64,000 nt of DNA from Nocardioides marmotae (GTDB lineage: Bacteria; Actinomycetota; Actinomycetes; Propionibacteriales; Nocardioidaceae), in the NCBI RefSeq assembly GCF_013177455.1, contig NZ_CP053660.1, forward strand, positions 3,162,001 to 3,226,000, in the 5' to 3' direction. Positions within the stretch are counted from its first letter, which is position 1, and every line of letters begins with the position of its first letter. Positions 31,181-39,964 of this stretch are shown piece after piece. The notes beneath the pieces are model-generated. The model saw nothing but the letters and a program-made list of their open reading frames with translations, did no database searches and had not been told where the DNA came from. The position numbers and the translations under genes were made by a program.

Positions 31181-31941
31181 TCCACGACCTCCTCGAGCGG
31201 CAGCGGGTCGATCAGGTGGGCGCCGTTGTTGCGCACGTTGCTGACCTCTCGGGAGACGGGGTAGGCCTCGAGCGCACCGGGCGCGGCCGGGACCAGGAGG
31301 TCCAGCAGCGAGTCCTGGGCGGCGGTCGGGTCGAGCCAGTCCGCCCAGCGGTCCGGCTCGACCATGAGCGGCATCCGGTCGTGGATGTGGCCCAGCTCGT
31401 CCTCGGCGTCGGTGGTGATGACCGTGCAGGACCACACGAACCGGTCCGGGTCGTCCTCGGGCCGGGCCGGGTCCCGCCAGATCTCGTAGAGCCCGGCCAT
31501 CGCGAGCGTGCCGCCGTTGCGGGGGCGGATGAAGAACGGCTGCTTGAGCGGCTTGCCGGCCTTCGTCGTCTGCTGGGTGGGGTACCACTCGAAGTAGCCG
31601 TCGGCGGGGAGCAGGCAGCGCCGCTTCGCGAACGCCCGCTTGTACGCCGGCTTCTCGGCCACCGTCTCCATCCGGGCGTTGATCATCCGGTTGCCGATGG
31701 AGATGTCCTTGGCCCACGAGGGCACCAGGCCCCACCGGGCCACCCGCAGCTGGCGCTCGGCCCGCCCGGCCCGCTCGGCGACCTGCTCGCCGGACGGCGG
31801 CCGCTCGACGACGGCGTACACGTCCTTGGTGGGGGCGACGTTGTAGTCGGGCTCGAGCTCGGCGGCGATCCGCAGCGCATCGACGTCGAACTCCTCGACG
31901 AGGTCCTCGGCCCGGCGGCTCGAGGCGTAGCGACCGCACAT
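31177..31941 (-). CDS. SRAP-domain protein (YedK/HMCES family), abasic-site shield
   Basis: A 254-residue SOS-response-associated peptidase-like protein. The start MCGRYASS exposes the catalytic Cys2 after Met removal, which forms a thiazolidine crosslink with abasic sites in single-stranded DNA. Other conserved active-site pieces are PDYNVAPT (Asn), RWGLVPSWAKD, NARMETVAEKP, CLLPADGYFEW (Glu) and NNGAHLID (His). Length is slightly above the ~220 of YedK. ATG at 31941 is fixed by Cys2. Its M. tuberculosis counterpart (Rv3226c) also lies beside aroA. Confidence 0.95.
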   Translation of the reverse strand: MCGRYASSRRAEDLVEEFDVDALRIAAELEPDYNVAPTKDVYAVVERPPSGEQVAERAGRAERQLRVARWGLVPSWAKDISIGNRMINARMETVAEKPAYKRAFAKRRCLLPADGYFEWYPTQQTTKAGKPLKQPFFIRPRNGGTLAMAGLYEIWRDPARPEDDPDRFVWSCTVITTDAEDELGHIHDRMPLMVEPDRWADWLDPTAAQDSLLDLLVPAAPGALEAYPVSREVSNVRNNGAHLIDPLPLEEVVE

Positions 31942-32031
31942 GCGCCTCACCCTAGTGGCGGCCTCCCCCATCGGGGGTGCACCGGCGAGGCGCTTCGTGT
32001 ACCCGGCCGGGTGACCGGGTAAGGAGCCGAC

Positions 32032-32562
32032 ATGTCCCTCAGCAGACGCATCGCCCGGCCCATGCTCGCGTCGGTCTTCCTGGTGGGCGCCACGAACGCC
32101 CTCCGCGACAGCCGCACCGTCGCCGCGGAGGCCGCGCCGACGATCGACCGCCTGGTCGCGACGATCAAGCGGACCGCGCCCCAGCTGCCACTGCCCGAGG
32201 ACCCCGAGACCCTGGTCCGGCTGAACGCGGCGGTCCAGATCGCGGCCGGCACGACCTTCGCGACCGGTCGGGCGCCGCGGACCTCGGCGGCCGTGCTGGC
32301 GGGCTCGTTGGTCGTGACGACCGTGGCCGGCCACCCGTTCTGGAAGGCCACCGACCCGCAGACCCGCAAGAAGGAGCGGCTGGAGTTCGTCAAGAACGCC
32401 TCCACCCTCGGCGGCCTCCTGATCGCCGCCGGCGACACCGAGGGCCGCCCGGGCGTCGCCTGGCGCGCCCGTCGGGCCGCGAAGGACGCCCGCCGCGAGA
32501 CCAAGCACCTGGCGGCCACCGCCCGGCGCGAGGCCAGGCTGGTGAAGGCGAAGGTCGGCTGA
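32032..32562 (+). CDS. DoxX-family membrane protein
   Basis: A 176-residue DoxX-like protein: [26 protein letters not shown] is the characteristic DoxX opening (first helix with RxxLAxxFxxxG). Hydrophobic segments follow at about 70-85, 90-100 and 120-135, and then a strongly basic tail ([22 protein letters not shown]). DoxX proteins associate with membrane redox and SOD complexes in mycobacteria. AAGGAG gives a good ribosome-binding site before ATG 32032. It runs ahead of aroA-rsgA, 22 bp from the aroA start. Confidence 0.82.
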   Translation: MSLSRRIARPMLASVFLVGATNALRDSRTVAAEAAPTIDRLVATIKRTAPQLPLPEDPETLVRLNAAVQIAAGTTFATGRAPRTSAAVLAGSLVVTTVAGHPFWKATDPQTRKKERLEFVKNASTLGGLLIAAGDTEGRPGVAWRARRAAKDARRETKHLAATARREARLVKAKVG

Positions 32563-32584
32563 GCCGCTCGCTAGAGTGCGGCCC

Positions 32585-33865
32585 GTGACCGACCCCGCGC
32601 GCGCCGTCGTCGAGGACCCCTGGCCCGCGCCCCGAGCGCGTGGCCCGGTCGAGGCCACCGTGACGCTGCCGGGCAGCAAGTCGCTGACCAACCGGGCGCT
32701 CGTCCTGGCCGCCGTGGCCGACGGGCCCTCCGTCGTACGCCGTGCCCTGCGCTCGCGCGACACCACGCTGATGGCGGCGGCGCTGACCTCGCTCGGCGCC
32801 GCGGTCGACACCAGCGGCGAGGACTGGCGGGTCACGCCGGGCGAGCTCGCCGGCGACGCCGCGGTCGACTGCGGCCTGGCCGGCACCGTCATGCGGTTCG
32901 TGCCGCCCGTCGCGGGCCTGGCCCGCGGGACCGTCGCCTTCGACGGCGACCCGCACATGCGCCAGCGACCCGTCGGCGAGGTGCTCGGCGCGCTCCGGAC
33001 GCTCGGCATCGACGTGGTCGGCGACGCGCTGCCGTTCACGGTCCGCGGCACCGGCTCGGTGCCCGGCGGGACGGTCGTGGTGGACGCCTCGGCCTCCTCG
33101 CAGTTCATCTCCGCGCTGCTGCTCGCCGGCGCCCGCTACGACCGCGGCGTCGACGTCCGCCACGACGGCAAGCCGGTGCCGTCGCTCCCCCACATCGACA
33201 TGACGGTCGCGATGCTGCGCGAGCACGGCGTCGAGGTCGACGACTCCGACGCCAACCGGTGGGCGGTCGCGCCCGGGCCGGTCCGCGCGGTCGACCACCT
33301 GATCGAGCCCGACCTGTCCAACGCCGCGCCGTTCCTGGCGCTCGCGGCCGTCTCCGGCGGCACCGTCACCGTGCGGGACTGGCCGCGGCACACCACGCAG
33401 GCCGGCGACGCGCTGCGCGAGATCCTTGCCGCGATGGGCTGCACCGTCACCCTCGGCGACGCCGGGCTCACCGTCACCGGGCCGGACCGGCTCGCCGGGG
33501 TCGACCTCGACCTGCACGACGTCGGCGAGCTCGCCCCCGCCGTCGCGGCGCTGTGCGCCCTGGCCGAGGGGCCCTCGCACCTGCGCGGCATCGCCCACAT
33601 CCGCGGCCACGAGACCGACCGGCTCGCGGCGCTGGCCACCGAGCTCGGGCGGCTCGGCGCCGACGTCACCGAGCACCCCGACGGGCTCGAGCTGCGACCG
33701 GCCACCCTGCACGGCGGGGTGTTCCGCACCTACGCCGACCACCGGATGGCCCACGCCGGCGTGATCGTCGGCGCCGCGGTCGACGGCGTGCTCGTCGAGG
33801 ACGTCGCCACGACCGCCAAGACCTTCCCCGACTTCGCCGGCGCCTGGGCCGCGCTGGTCGGGTAG
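32585..33865 (+). CDS. aroA: 3-phosphoshikimate 1-carboxyvinyltransferase (EPSP synthase)
   Basis: A 426-residue EPSP synthase that joins shikimate-3-phosphate and phosphoenolpyruvate in the shikimate pathway. Conserved motifs: [16 protein letters not shown] (substrate-binding Lys/Ser/Arg), [12 protein letters not shown] (the LGNAGTAMR-equivalent, with LAGT here), [46 protein letters not shown] and [16 protein letters not shown] at 32585 is used; GTG at 32576 is in frame. It is co-directional with rsgA, 7 bp apart, as in Rv3227-Rv3228. Confidence 0.96.
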   Translation: MTDPARAVVEDPWPAPRARGPVEATVTLPGSKSLTNRALVLAAVADGPSVVRRALRSRDTTLMAAALTSLGAAVDTSGEDWRVTPGELAGDAAVDCGLAGTVMRFVPPVAGLARGTVAFDGDPHMRQRPVGEVLGALRTLGIDVVGDALPFTVRGTGSVPGGTVVVDASASSQFISALLLAGARYDRGVDVRHDGKPVPSLPHIDMTVAMLREHGVEVDDSDANRWAVAPGPVRAVDHLIEPDLSNAAPFLALAAVSGGTVTVRDWPRHTTQAGDALREILAAMGCTVTLGDAGLTVTGPDRLAGVDLDLHDVGELAPAVAALCALAEGPSHLRGIAHIRGHETDRLAALATELGRLGADVTEHPDGLELRPATLHGGVFRTYADHRMAHAGVIVGAAVDGVLVEDVATTAKTFPDFAGAWAALVG

Positions 33866-33872
33866 GCGACCG

Positions 33873-34865
33873 ATGTCGGGGCGCTACTCCGAGCACGACC
33901 ACGAGCACTACGAGCGACCCCGCCGCCGCACGCGCCCGCGCACCAAGGAGCGACCGACCTACGACGACGCCGTCGACGCGGTCGTGGTCACGGTGGACCG
34001 CGGCCGGTTCACCCTGCTCATCGACGGCACCACCGTGATGGCGATGAAGGCCCGCCCGCTGGGCCGCAAGGGCGTGGTCGTCGGCGACCGGGTGCGGGTC
34101 GTCGGCGACACCTCCGGGGTCGACGGCTCGCTGGCCCGCATCGTGGAGGTCCAGCCGCGCGAGACGGTCCTGCGCCGCACCGCCGACGACGACGACCCCG
34201 TCGAGCGGGTCATCGTCAGCAACGCCTCCCAGCTGGTCGTGGTCGCCGCGCTCGCCGACCCCGAGCCCCGCCCCCGGCTGATCGACCGCGCCCTCGTCGC
34301 GGCGTACGACGCCGGGATGCAGCCGCTCCTGTGCCTGACCAAGTCCGACCTCCGCGACCCCGAGACGCTGCTGTCGACCTACCGCTCGCTGGGGGTGCCG
34401 TGGGTGGTCACCCGCCGCGGCGGCGACCTGGCCGAGGTCCGCGAACGGCTCGAGGGGCGCACCAGCGTGCTCGTCGGGCACAGCGGGGTCGGCAAGTCCA
34501 CGCTGGTCAACGCGCTGGTGCCCGAGGCCCACCGCGAGGTCGGTCACGTCAACGCGGTGACCGGTCGCGGGCGGCACACCTCGACCTCGGCGTACATGCT
34601 CGCGCTGCCGGGCGAGCGCGGCGGCTGGATCATCGACACCCCGGGCATCCGGTCCTTCGGGCTGGCGCACGTCCAGCCCGAGCACCTGATCGAGGCCTTC
34701 CCCGACCTCGACGAGATGACCGAGGACTGCCCGCGCGGCTGCACCCACGGCGAGGACGAGCCCGAGTGCGGCCTCGACGACGCGGTCACCGCCGGCCTGG
34801 CCGATCCCGATCGGGTCTCGTCGTTCCGGCGGCTGCTCGCCGCCCGGAGCGCGTCGGAGCACTAG
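33873..34865 (+). CDS. rsgA: Ribosome small-subunit-dependent GTPase RsgA
   Basis: A 330-residue circularly permuted GTPase that checks 30S subunit maturation. A basic N-terminal tail leads into an OB-fold (about 35-110). The permuted GTPase motifs come in order G4 CLTKSDL, G1 GHSGVGKSTLVNAL, G2 RGRHTSTS and G3 DTPGIRSFGL. A C-terminal zinc knuckle follows (CPRGCTHGEDEPEC). Start ATG at 33873, 7 bp after aroA. Confidence 0.96.
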   Translation: MSGRYSEHDHEHYERPRRRTRPRTKERPTYDDAVDAVVVTVDRGRFTLLIDGTTVMAMKARPLGRKGVVVGDRVRVVGDTSGVDGSLARIVEVQPRETVLRRTADDDDPVERVIVSNASQLVVVAALADPEPRPRLIDRALVAAYDAGMQPLLCLTKSDLRDPETLLSTYRSLGVPWVVTRRGGDLAEVRERLEGRTSVLVGHSGVGKSTLVNALVPEAHREVGHVNAVTGRGRHTSTSAYMLALPGERGGWIIDTPGIRSFGLAHVQPEHLIEAFPDLDEMTEDCPRGCTHGEDEPECGLDDAVTAGLADPDRVSSFRRLLAARSASEH

Positions 34866-34873
34866 ACCGCCGG

Positions 34874-34898
34874 GTTTGCCGCCTCCTGCCGGGGGTAG
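34874..34898 (+). promoter_or_regulatory. SigB/SigF-type promoter upstream of the RDD gene
   Basis: GTTT (34874-34877), a 15-bp spacer and GGGTAG (34893-34898) agree closely with the GTTT-N14-17-GGGTAT pattern read by SigB/SigF-family sigma factors. It lies 11 bp upstream of the RDD-family start codon, giving a very short leader. A matching sigma factor is encoded at 16894-17712. Confidence 0.6.
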
Positions 34899-34908
34899 TC
34901 AGGCAGCC

Positions 34909-35550
34909 GTGAGCGATCCCTACGGTCAGAACCCCTACGGTCAGCAGCCGCCCTCCGGGCAGGACCCCTACGGCCAGCCGCCGACCCCCCAGCCCTACGG
35001 CCAGCCCCCGACGCACCAGCCCTACGGGCAGTCGCCGTACGGCGCGCCGGGCGCCTACCAGGGCGCGCCGCCGGTGTACGCCTCCTGGGGCCGCCGGCTC
35101 GGTGCCTACCTGATCGACGGGATCATCCCGGCGGTCGCCTACGCCATCGCCGTCATCGCGCTGGCCCTCAACTCCGAGACGACCCGGCAGACCGTGGCGG
35201 ACCCGCTGGGCGGCACCACGACGCGCGAGGTCACCGAGCCGACCGGCGTCGGAGTGGCCATCTCACTGGTGGCCTACGCCCTGGCGATCGGCTTCACCAT
35301 CTGGAACCTCTGGATCCGCCAGGGCCGGACCGGCTACTCGCTGGGCAAGCAGGCGCTCGGGATCAAGCTGGTCAAGGACGGCAGCGACGTCCCGCCGGGC
35401 GTGGGCCTGAACATCGGGCGCTCCTTCGCCCACATCCTCGACGCGCTCCCCTGCTACCTGGGCTACCTCTGGCCGCTGTTCGACGCCAAGAACCGCACCT
35501 GGGCCGACATGATCTGCTCCACGACGGTCGTGCTGCGTCCCAAGGTCTGA
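34909..35550 (+). CDS. RDD-family membrane protein with PYGQ-repeat N-terminus
   Basis: 213 residues. The first ~65 are a disordered repeat of PYGQ/PYGQQP/PYGQPPT units, common on actinobacterial membrane proteins. The RDD domain follows: ASWGRRLGAYLIDGIIPAVAY (R...D), a second helix around VGVAISLVAYALAIGFTIWN, then GRTGYSLGKQALGIKLVKDG and a last helix with RTWADMICSTTVV (D). RDD proteins have been proposed as transporters or sodium/proton antiporters, but function here is unknown. GTG start at 34909. A SigF-type promoter lies directly upstream. Confidence 0.88.
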   Translation: MSDPYGQNPYGQQPPSGQDPYGQPPTPQPYGQPPTHQPYGQSPYGAPGAYQGAPPVYASWGRRLGAYLIDGIIPAVAYAIAVIALALNSETTRQTVADPLGGTTTREVTEPTGVGVAISLVAYALAIGFTIWNLWIRQGRTGYSLGKQALGIKLVKDGSDVPPGVGLNIGRSFAHILDALPCYLGYLWPLFDAKNRTWADMICSTTVVLRPKV

Positions 35551-35584
35551 GGAGGACGGGTCCTCCCGCCTCGTGATTGCCCGT

Positions 35585-35630
35585 CTCGTGATGCCCAGCG
35601 TGCGCCCCGGCGCACGCTGGGCAGCACGAG
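35585..35630. terminator. Strong bidirectional hairpin terminator
   Basis: CTCGTG-a-TGCCCAGCGTGCGC pairs with GCGCACGCTGGGCA-g-CACGAG around a CCCG tetraloop: 14 + 6 bp with one mismatch. It lies between the convergent RDD and DUF2231 genes. No U-tract is present, as is common in high-GC actinobacteria. Confidence 0.85.
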
Positions 35631-35648
35631 GCCGGCTGAGCGGCTGTC

Positions 35649-36098
35649 CTAGGGCTGCACGCCGTACCAGGCGACCTGGGCGCCGGCGTCGCCGGTGAGC
35701 ACCGCGTAGACGACGGTGGCGACGCCGGTGCCGGCGAGCAGGACCGCGAGCACCCACCGCGCCACCCCGACGCGGCGGTGCAGCGCGGCGGCCAGGACCG
35801 CGACCACCGCGAAGGCCAGCACGACGAGCCGGAAGACCGCGGCCCGCTCCTCGTGGGTCTCGACCAGCGCGGCCAGCGGGCCGCCGTACTGGTTGGCCTC
35901 GGTGAGCTGCTCGCCCGAGAGGAAGGCCACCCAGACCGCGGCCGCCGCGGGGACGGCCAGGACGGCCATCGGCCACCGGAGCCAGTCCCGCCAGCGCGGG
36001 ACGGCGGCGTACGCGATGCCGAACAGGGCGGCCACGGGGCCGAGAACCACGGCGGTGTGGACCACGAGTGCGTGCAGCGGCAGGCCGTTGATGTCCAT
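35649..36098 (-). CDS. DUF2231-type membrane protein
   Basis: 149 residues with four hydrophobic helices. MDINGLPLHALVVHTAVVLGPVAALFGIAYA starts with the P-LH-x-x-V-H-x-x-V-L-P pattern of DUF2231 proteins, a cytochrome-b561-like fold that may bind haem through these histidines. Later helices include WPMAVLAVPAAAAVWVAFLSGE and VARWVLAVLLAGTGVATVVYA. ATG at 36098 is used; it diverges from hisN with 54 bp between starts. Confidence 0.78.
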   Translation of the reverse strand: MDINGLPLHALVVHTAVVLGPVAALFGIAYAAVPRWRDWLRWPMAVLAVPAAAAVWVAFLSGEQLTEANQYGGPLAALVETHEERAAVFRLVVLAFAVVAVLAAALHRRVGVARWVLAVLLAGTGVATVVYAVLTGDAGAQVAWYGVQP

Positions 36099-36152
36099 GG
36101 ATGAATGTTGCACCACCCCGCTCGGTGGAGGCTGAAAGTAGCCTGTGCGTTC

Positions 36153-37067
36153 GTGGCCACCCCGCACCCCGACTACACCGACGACCTGCGCCTCGCGCAC
36201 GTGCTCGCCGACGACGCCGACTCGCTCACGACAGCGCGGTTCAAGGCGCTCGACCTGCACGTCATGAGCAAGCCGGACCTGACCCCCGTGACCGACGCCG
36301 ACCAGGCCGTCGAGGAGGGGATCCGACGCACGCTCTCGCGGGTCCGCTCGCGCGACGCCGTGACCGGGGAGGAGCAGGGGTCGACCGGCCACAGCCAGCG
36401 CCGGTGGATCGTCGACCCCATCGACGGCACCAAGAACTTCGTGCGCGGGGTGCCGGTGTGGGCCACGCTCATCTCCCTGGTCGTCGACGACGAGGTCGTG
36501 CTCGGCGTGGTCTCGGCCCCGCAGCTGCAGCGCCGCTGGTGGGCCTCGACCGGCGGCGGCGCGTGGACCGGCCGCTCGCTGCTCAAGGCCACCCAGTGCC
36601 GCGTCTCGGACGTACGTCGCCTCGAGGACGCCTCGCTGTCGTACTCGTCCCTCTCCGGCTGGGAGGAGCGCGGCCGGCTCGAGGACCTGCTCTCGCTGAT
36701 GCGGCGCGTGTGGCGCACCCGCGCCTACGGCGACTTCTGGTCCTACATGCTGCTCGCCGAGGGCGCGGTCGACATCGCCGCCGAGCCCGAGCTCGAGGTC
36801 TACGACATGGCGGCGCTCGACGTGATCGTCCGCGAGGCAGGCGGCCGGTTCACCTCCCTGGACGGGACCGACGGCCCCTTCGGCGGCAACGCGCTGGCGA
36901 CCAACGGGCACCTGCACGACGCCGCGATGTCCTTCCTCGGCGCGCTGCCGGACCTCGGCGGCGACCCCGACGACCCGGACTGGCCGCGCACCGGCCCCGG
37001 CTCGGTCTCCGACCTGCGCTCGCGGCGCCGCCCGGGGCTGCCGGGCGGGGACGTGCCGCTCGACTGA
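36153..37067 (+). CDS. hisN: Histidinol-phosphatase (inositol-monophosphatase family)
   Basis: A 304-residue Mg-dependent phosphatase of the IMPase fold; the HisN branch removes phosphate from L-histidinol phosphate, the penultimate step of histidine synthesis. Metal and catalytic motifs: VTGEEQG (GEE), WIVDPIDGTKNFVRG (DPIDGT), and LEVYDMAALDVIVREAGGRFTS (the WD-equivalent with D). A ~35-residue charged C-terminal extension is unusual. The start is GTG at 36153. Other inositol-phosphatase-like activities cannot be excluded by sequence alone. Confidence 0.85.
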   Translation: MATPHPDYTDDLRLAHVLADDADSLTTARFKALDLHVMSKPDLTPVTDADQAVEEGIRRTLSRVRSRDAVTGEEQGSTGHSQRRWIVDPIDGTKNFVRGVPVWATLISLVVDDEVVLGVVSAPQLQRRWWASTGGGAWTGRSLLKATQCRVSDVRRLEDASLSYSSLSGWEERGRLEDLLSLMRRVWRTRAYGDFWSYMLLAEGAVDIAAEPELEVYDMAALDVIVREAGGRFTSLDGTDGPFGGNALATNGHLHDAAMSFLGALPDLGGDPDDPDWPRTGPGSVSDLRSRRRPGLPGGDVPLD

Positions 37068-37176
37068 CCACTGGACTGATCACTGGACTGATCCACCTCC
37101 GGGCAGACGCGCGGAGGGCTGTCCACGGCAGCGCCCGGTGAGTAGCGTCTCGGGAACCACACCCCGGGAGGTCGGC

Positions 37177-37608
37177 ATGCGCATCGGCGAGGTCCTCGAC
37201 AGCAAGTCGCGTGGCGACGTGGTCACCATCCGGCCGGACGCGGGGGTGCGCGAGCTGCTCGCGGCCCTCGCGACGCACAACATCGGCGCCCTGGTGGTGA
37301 GCGCGGACGGCGCCTCGCTCGACGGGATCGTCAGCGAGCGCGACGTGGTCCGCCGGCTGCACGCCGACGGCACCGTGGTGGACACCACCGTCGGCGCGAT
37401 CATGACCGCGCTGGTCGAGACCTGCTCGCCCGAGACCGACCTCGACGACCTGATGCGCACCATGACCGACCGGCGCATCCGGCACGTCCCGGTGGTCGAC
37501 GACGGCCGGCTCGTCGGCATCGTCAGCATCGGCGACGTGGTCCGGGCCAAGATCGGCCGGCTCGAGTTCGAGCGCGACCAGCTCGACAGCTACCTGCACC
37601 AGGGCTGA
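37177..37608 (+). CDS. Tandem CBS-domain protein
   Basis: A 143-residue stand-alone Bateman module. CBS1 (about 10-65) has VTIRPDAGVRELLAALATHNIGALVVS and GIVSERDVVRRL. CBS2 (about 75-130) has DDLMRTMTDRRIRHVPVV and LVGIVSIGDVVRAKI. Such proteins bind AMP/ATP or NAD-type ligands and sense energy state. The partner is unknown. GGGAGG precedes ATG 37177. It ends 15 bp before an unusual tandem repeat tract. Confidence 0.92.
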   Translation: MRIGEVLDSKSRGDVVTIRPDAGVRELLAALATHNIGALVVSADGASLDGIVSERDVVRRLHADGTVVDTTVGAIMTALVETCSPETDLDDLMRTMTDRRIRHVPVVDDGRLVGIVSIGDVVRAKIGRLEFERDQLDSYLHQG

Positions 37609-37623
37609 CCCCGCGCCTGCGGA

Positions 37624-37697
37624 CTCGGGTTTGCCGGACTGAGGTTTGCCGGTCTGAGGTTGTCCGGTCCGAGGTTTCCGGCCTGAGGTTTGCAGAG
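37624..37697. repeat. Five degenerate 15-bp tandem repeats upstream of merR
   Basis: Units of about 15 bp start at 37624, 37639, 37654, 37669 and 37683. The consensus is CTGAGGTTTGCCGG-t, and the last unit ends in TGCAGAG. They fill almost all of the 114-bp gap between the CBS gene and the MerR-DICT gene. Four units contain GGTTT. The last unit's GTTT (37688) is followed 14 bp later by AGGTAA, resembling a SigF-type promoter. Confidence 0.85.
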
Positions 37698-37722
37698 TCT
37701 TGTTGAGGTAACCGGGGCAAAC

Positions 37723-38589
37723 ATGGACAACGTGTTGAAGTCTTCCGGTCTGAGCATCGGCGACCTGGCCGAGCGCACCGGCGTCGCGCCGGCCACGCTG
37801 CGGATGTGGGAGACCCGGCACGGCTTCCCCGCCCCGGTGCGGCGCGAGTCCGGCCACCGCCGGTACGCCGAGTCCGACGTGGAGGCCGTGCGCGAGGTCG
37901 TGCGCCGCCGCGAGGAGGGGGTCCGCCTGGACCGGGCGATCAGCCAGGCCGTCGACCGGGCCCGGGCCGCCGCCGCGCCGACGCCCGAGTCGGTCTTCGC
38001 CACGCTGCGCAGCCGCCACCCGCACCTCCAGCCGCAACGGCTGACCAAGGCCACCCTGCTGGCGCTCTCCTGGGCCATCGAGGACGAGTTCTGCGCCCGG
38101 GCCGAGCGCGCAACGGTCTTCGGGTCCTTCCAGGACGCGCGGTTCTACGCGCCGGCGGCACCGCGCTGGGAGGAGCTCGCGCGCGTGTCGCGCGCGGCGT
38201 TCGCCCTCGCCGCCGGCGGGCCGGACCCGCGCGCCGCCCACGTGCACCACGTGCCGCTCGCCGAGGACTCCCCGCTGCGCCGGGAGTGGACGGTGGTGTG
38301 CGACTCGGTGGACCTGCCCGCGGTCCTCGCGGCCTGGGAGCTGCCCGGCCAGGACGACGTACCCGACCGCGAACGGCTCTTCGAGGCGGTCTGGGCGGTG
38401 GACCCGCCGGCCGTCCGCGACGCGGCCCGCGTCCTGGCCCGGGTCGCGGCCGACGCCGGTGTCGACGAGGCCCGACCGGTGCTCTTCGAGCTCGCCGACG
38501 ACCCGGCGCGGCACGCGGCCGACCTGGCCACGGTCTCGATGCTCTTCAACCGCGTCGTCGCCTACGTCGACCGCTTCGGCCGGTCCTGA
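37723..38589 (+). CDS. MerR-family regulator with DICT sensory domain
   Basis: 288 residues. The N-terminal MerR winged helix is [29 protein letters not shown]...[18 protein letters not shown] (about 8-70). It is followed by a DICT domain (about 95-215; [36 protein letters not shown], cited in part), a module linked to light or other stimulus sensing in actinobacteria and cyanobacteria. The C-terminal region [17 protein letters not shown] is typical of the group. ATG at 37723 follows GGTAACCGGGG. It lies directly upstream of a phytoene-desaturase-like FAD enzyme, which suggests control of isoprenoid or pigment metabolism. Confidence 0.85.
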   Translation: MDNVLKSSGLSIGDLAERTGVAPATLRMWETRHGFPAPVRRESGHRRYAESDVEAVREVVRRREEGVRLDRAISQAVDRARAAAAPTPESVFATLRSRHPHLQPQRLTKATLLALSWAIEDEFCARAERATVFGSFQDARFYAPAAPRWEELARVSRAAFALAAGGPDPRAAHVHHVPLAEDSPLRREWTVVCDSVDLPAVLAAWELPGQDDVPDRERLFEAVWAVDPPAVRDAARVLARVAADAGVDEARPVLFELADDPARHAADLATVSMLFNRVVAYVDRFGRS

Positions 38590-38603
38590 GGCCGGCGGCG
38601 ACC

Positions 38604-39937
38604 GTGGGATCCGTGGGACGCACCGGCGAGGCGGACGTCGTCGTGGTGGGTGCCGGCCTCGCCGGCCTGCGCTGCGCCCGCGCCCTGACCGACGCCGGGC
38701 TCGACGTGGTCGTCCTGGAGGCCAGCGACCGCGTCGGCGGACGGGTGCGCACCGACCGGGTCGACGGGTTCCTGGTCGACCAGGGGTTCCAGCTCCTCAA
38801 CCCCGCCTACCCGGCCGTACGTCGCTGGGTCGACCTCGACGCCCTGGCGCTCCAGCCCTTCCCCGCCGGCGTGCTGGCCCGCACCGAGGAGGGCGCCGAG
38901 CTGCTGGCCGACCCGCTGCGCGAGCTCGGGCTCACCGGCCGCACCGCCCGCTCGGTGGCCGTGCGACCGCGGGAGGTCGCGGCGCTCCTGCGCTGGGCCC
39001 GCCCGTGGTCGGCCGCGAGCGCGGGCTGGCCGACCGGGTCACCCCGCGGCGCGGCGACCTCACGCTGCGCGACTCCCTCGACCGTGCCGGCGTGCACGGC
39101 CTGCTGCGCCGGGTGCTCGAGCGCTTCCTCGCCGGCGTGCTGCTCGACGCCTCCGGCGCGACCGCCGACGCCTTCGCCCTGCTCCTGGCCCGCAGCTTCG
39201 CCGCCGGCACCCCGGCGCTGCCCGCGGGCGGCATGGCGGCCCTCCCGGCCCAGCTCGCGGCGGGCCTCGGCGACCGGGTCCGCCTGCGGTGCCCGGTCGA
39301 GGGGATCGACACCAGCGGCGCCCGGCCGGTCCTGCTGAGCGCGGCCGGCGCGACCCGCGCCCGGCACGTCGTGGTGGCCACCGACGGGGCCACCGCCCAC
39401 CGGCTCGTCGGCACCCCCACCCCCGCTCCCCGCGGGGTGGTGACCCAGTGGTGGGCCGTCGACGACCTCGCCGGCCGCCGCGACGCCCGCGCCCCGGGCG
39501 TGCTGGCGGTGGACGCCCGGCCCCGCCCGAGCGGGCCCGCGGTCAACGCAGCGATCGTCTCGGCCGCCGCCCCGTCCTACGCCCCGGAGGGGCGGCACCT
39601 GGTCCAGGCCTCGGCCCTGATCGGCTCCGGCGCCGCGCCGCCGTCCGAGGGCCGGATGCGGCGGCACGCGGCCGACCTCCTCGGCCTGGTCGACACCGGA
39701 TGGCAGGAGCTCGCCCGCCACGAGCTGCCGCAGGCGCTGCCGGCGCAGCCGGTGCCGTTCGCCGCGCGCCGGCCGGTCGTCGTACGCCCCGGGCTGGTGG
39801 TGTGCGGCGACCACCGCGACACCGCGTCCCTGCAGGGCGCACTGGTCAGTGGACAGCGCGCCGCCCTCGCGGTGCTCACCAGTCCGGATCGGACCACGGC
39901 CGCCCGCGGGTTTGAGCAGCCCGGTGAGCGAGCATGA
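38604..39937 (+). pseudogene. FAD-dependent oxidoreductase (amine oxidase/phytoene desaturase-like), frameshifted
   Basis: One gene in two frames. The first part (38604 to about 39010) has the Rossmann motif [23 protein letters not shown] and the GG doublet [15 protein letters not shown]. The second (about 39010-39937) continues as [22 protein letters not shown] and ends with the C-terminal FAD motif VVCGDHRDTASLQGALVSG. The frame changes by -1 at about 39003-39017 (after LLRWARPW), equal to a missing base. Both halves are otherwise intact, about 443 residues together, so this is either a recent inactivating mutation or a sequence error in a GC-rich run. No slippery heptamer is obvious. The start is GTG at 38604 or 38613. 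It is probably coupled to the MerR-DICT gene 14 bp upstream. Confidence 0.85.
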
Positions 39938-39964
39938 CCCCGGTCACGGCAACCAGGAGGTCCC

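Noticed and set aside
31997..32022. GTGT-N16-GGGTAA as a SigF-type promoter for the DoxX gene
   Set aside because: The -35 is imperfect and the GGGTAA overlaps AAGGAG, which is better explained as the ribosome-binding site of the ATG at 32032.
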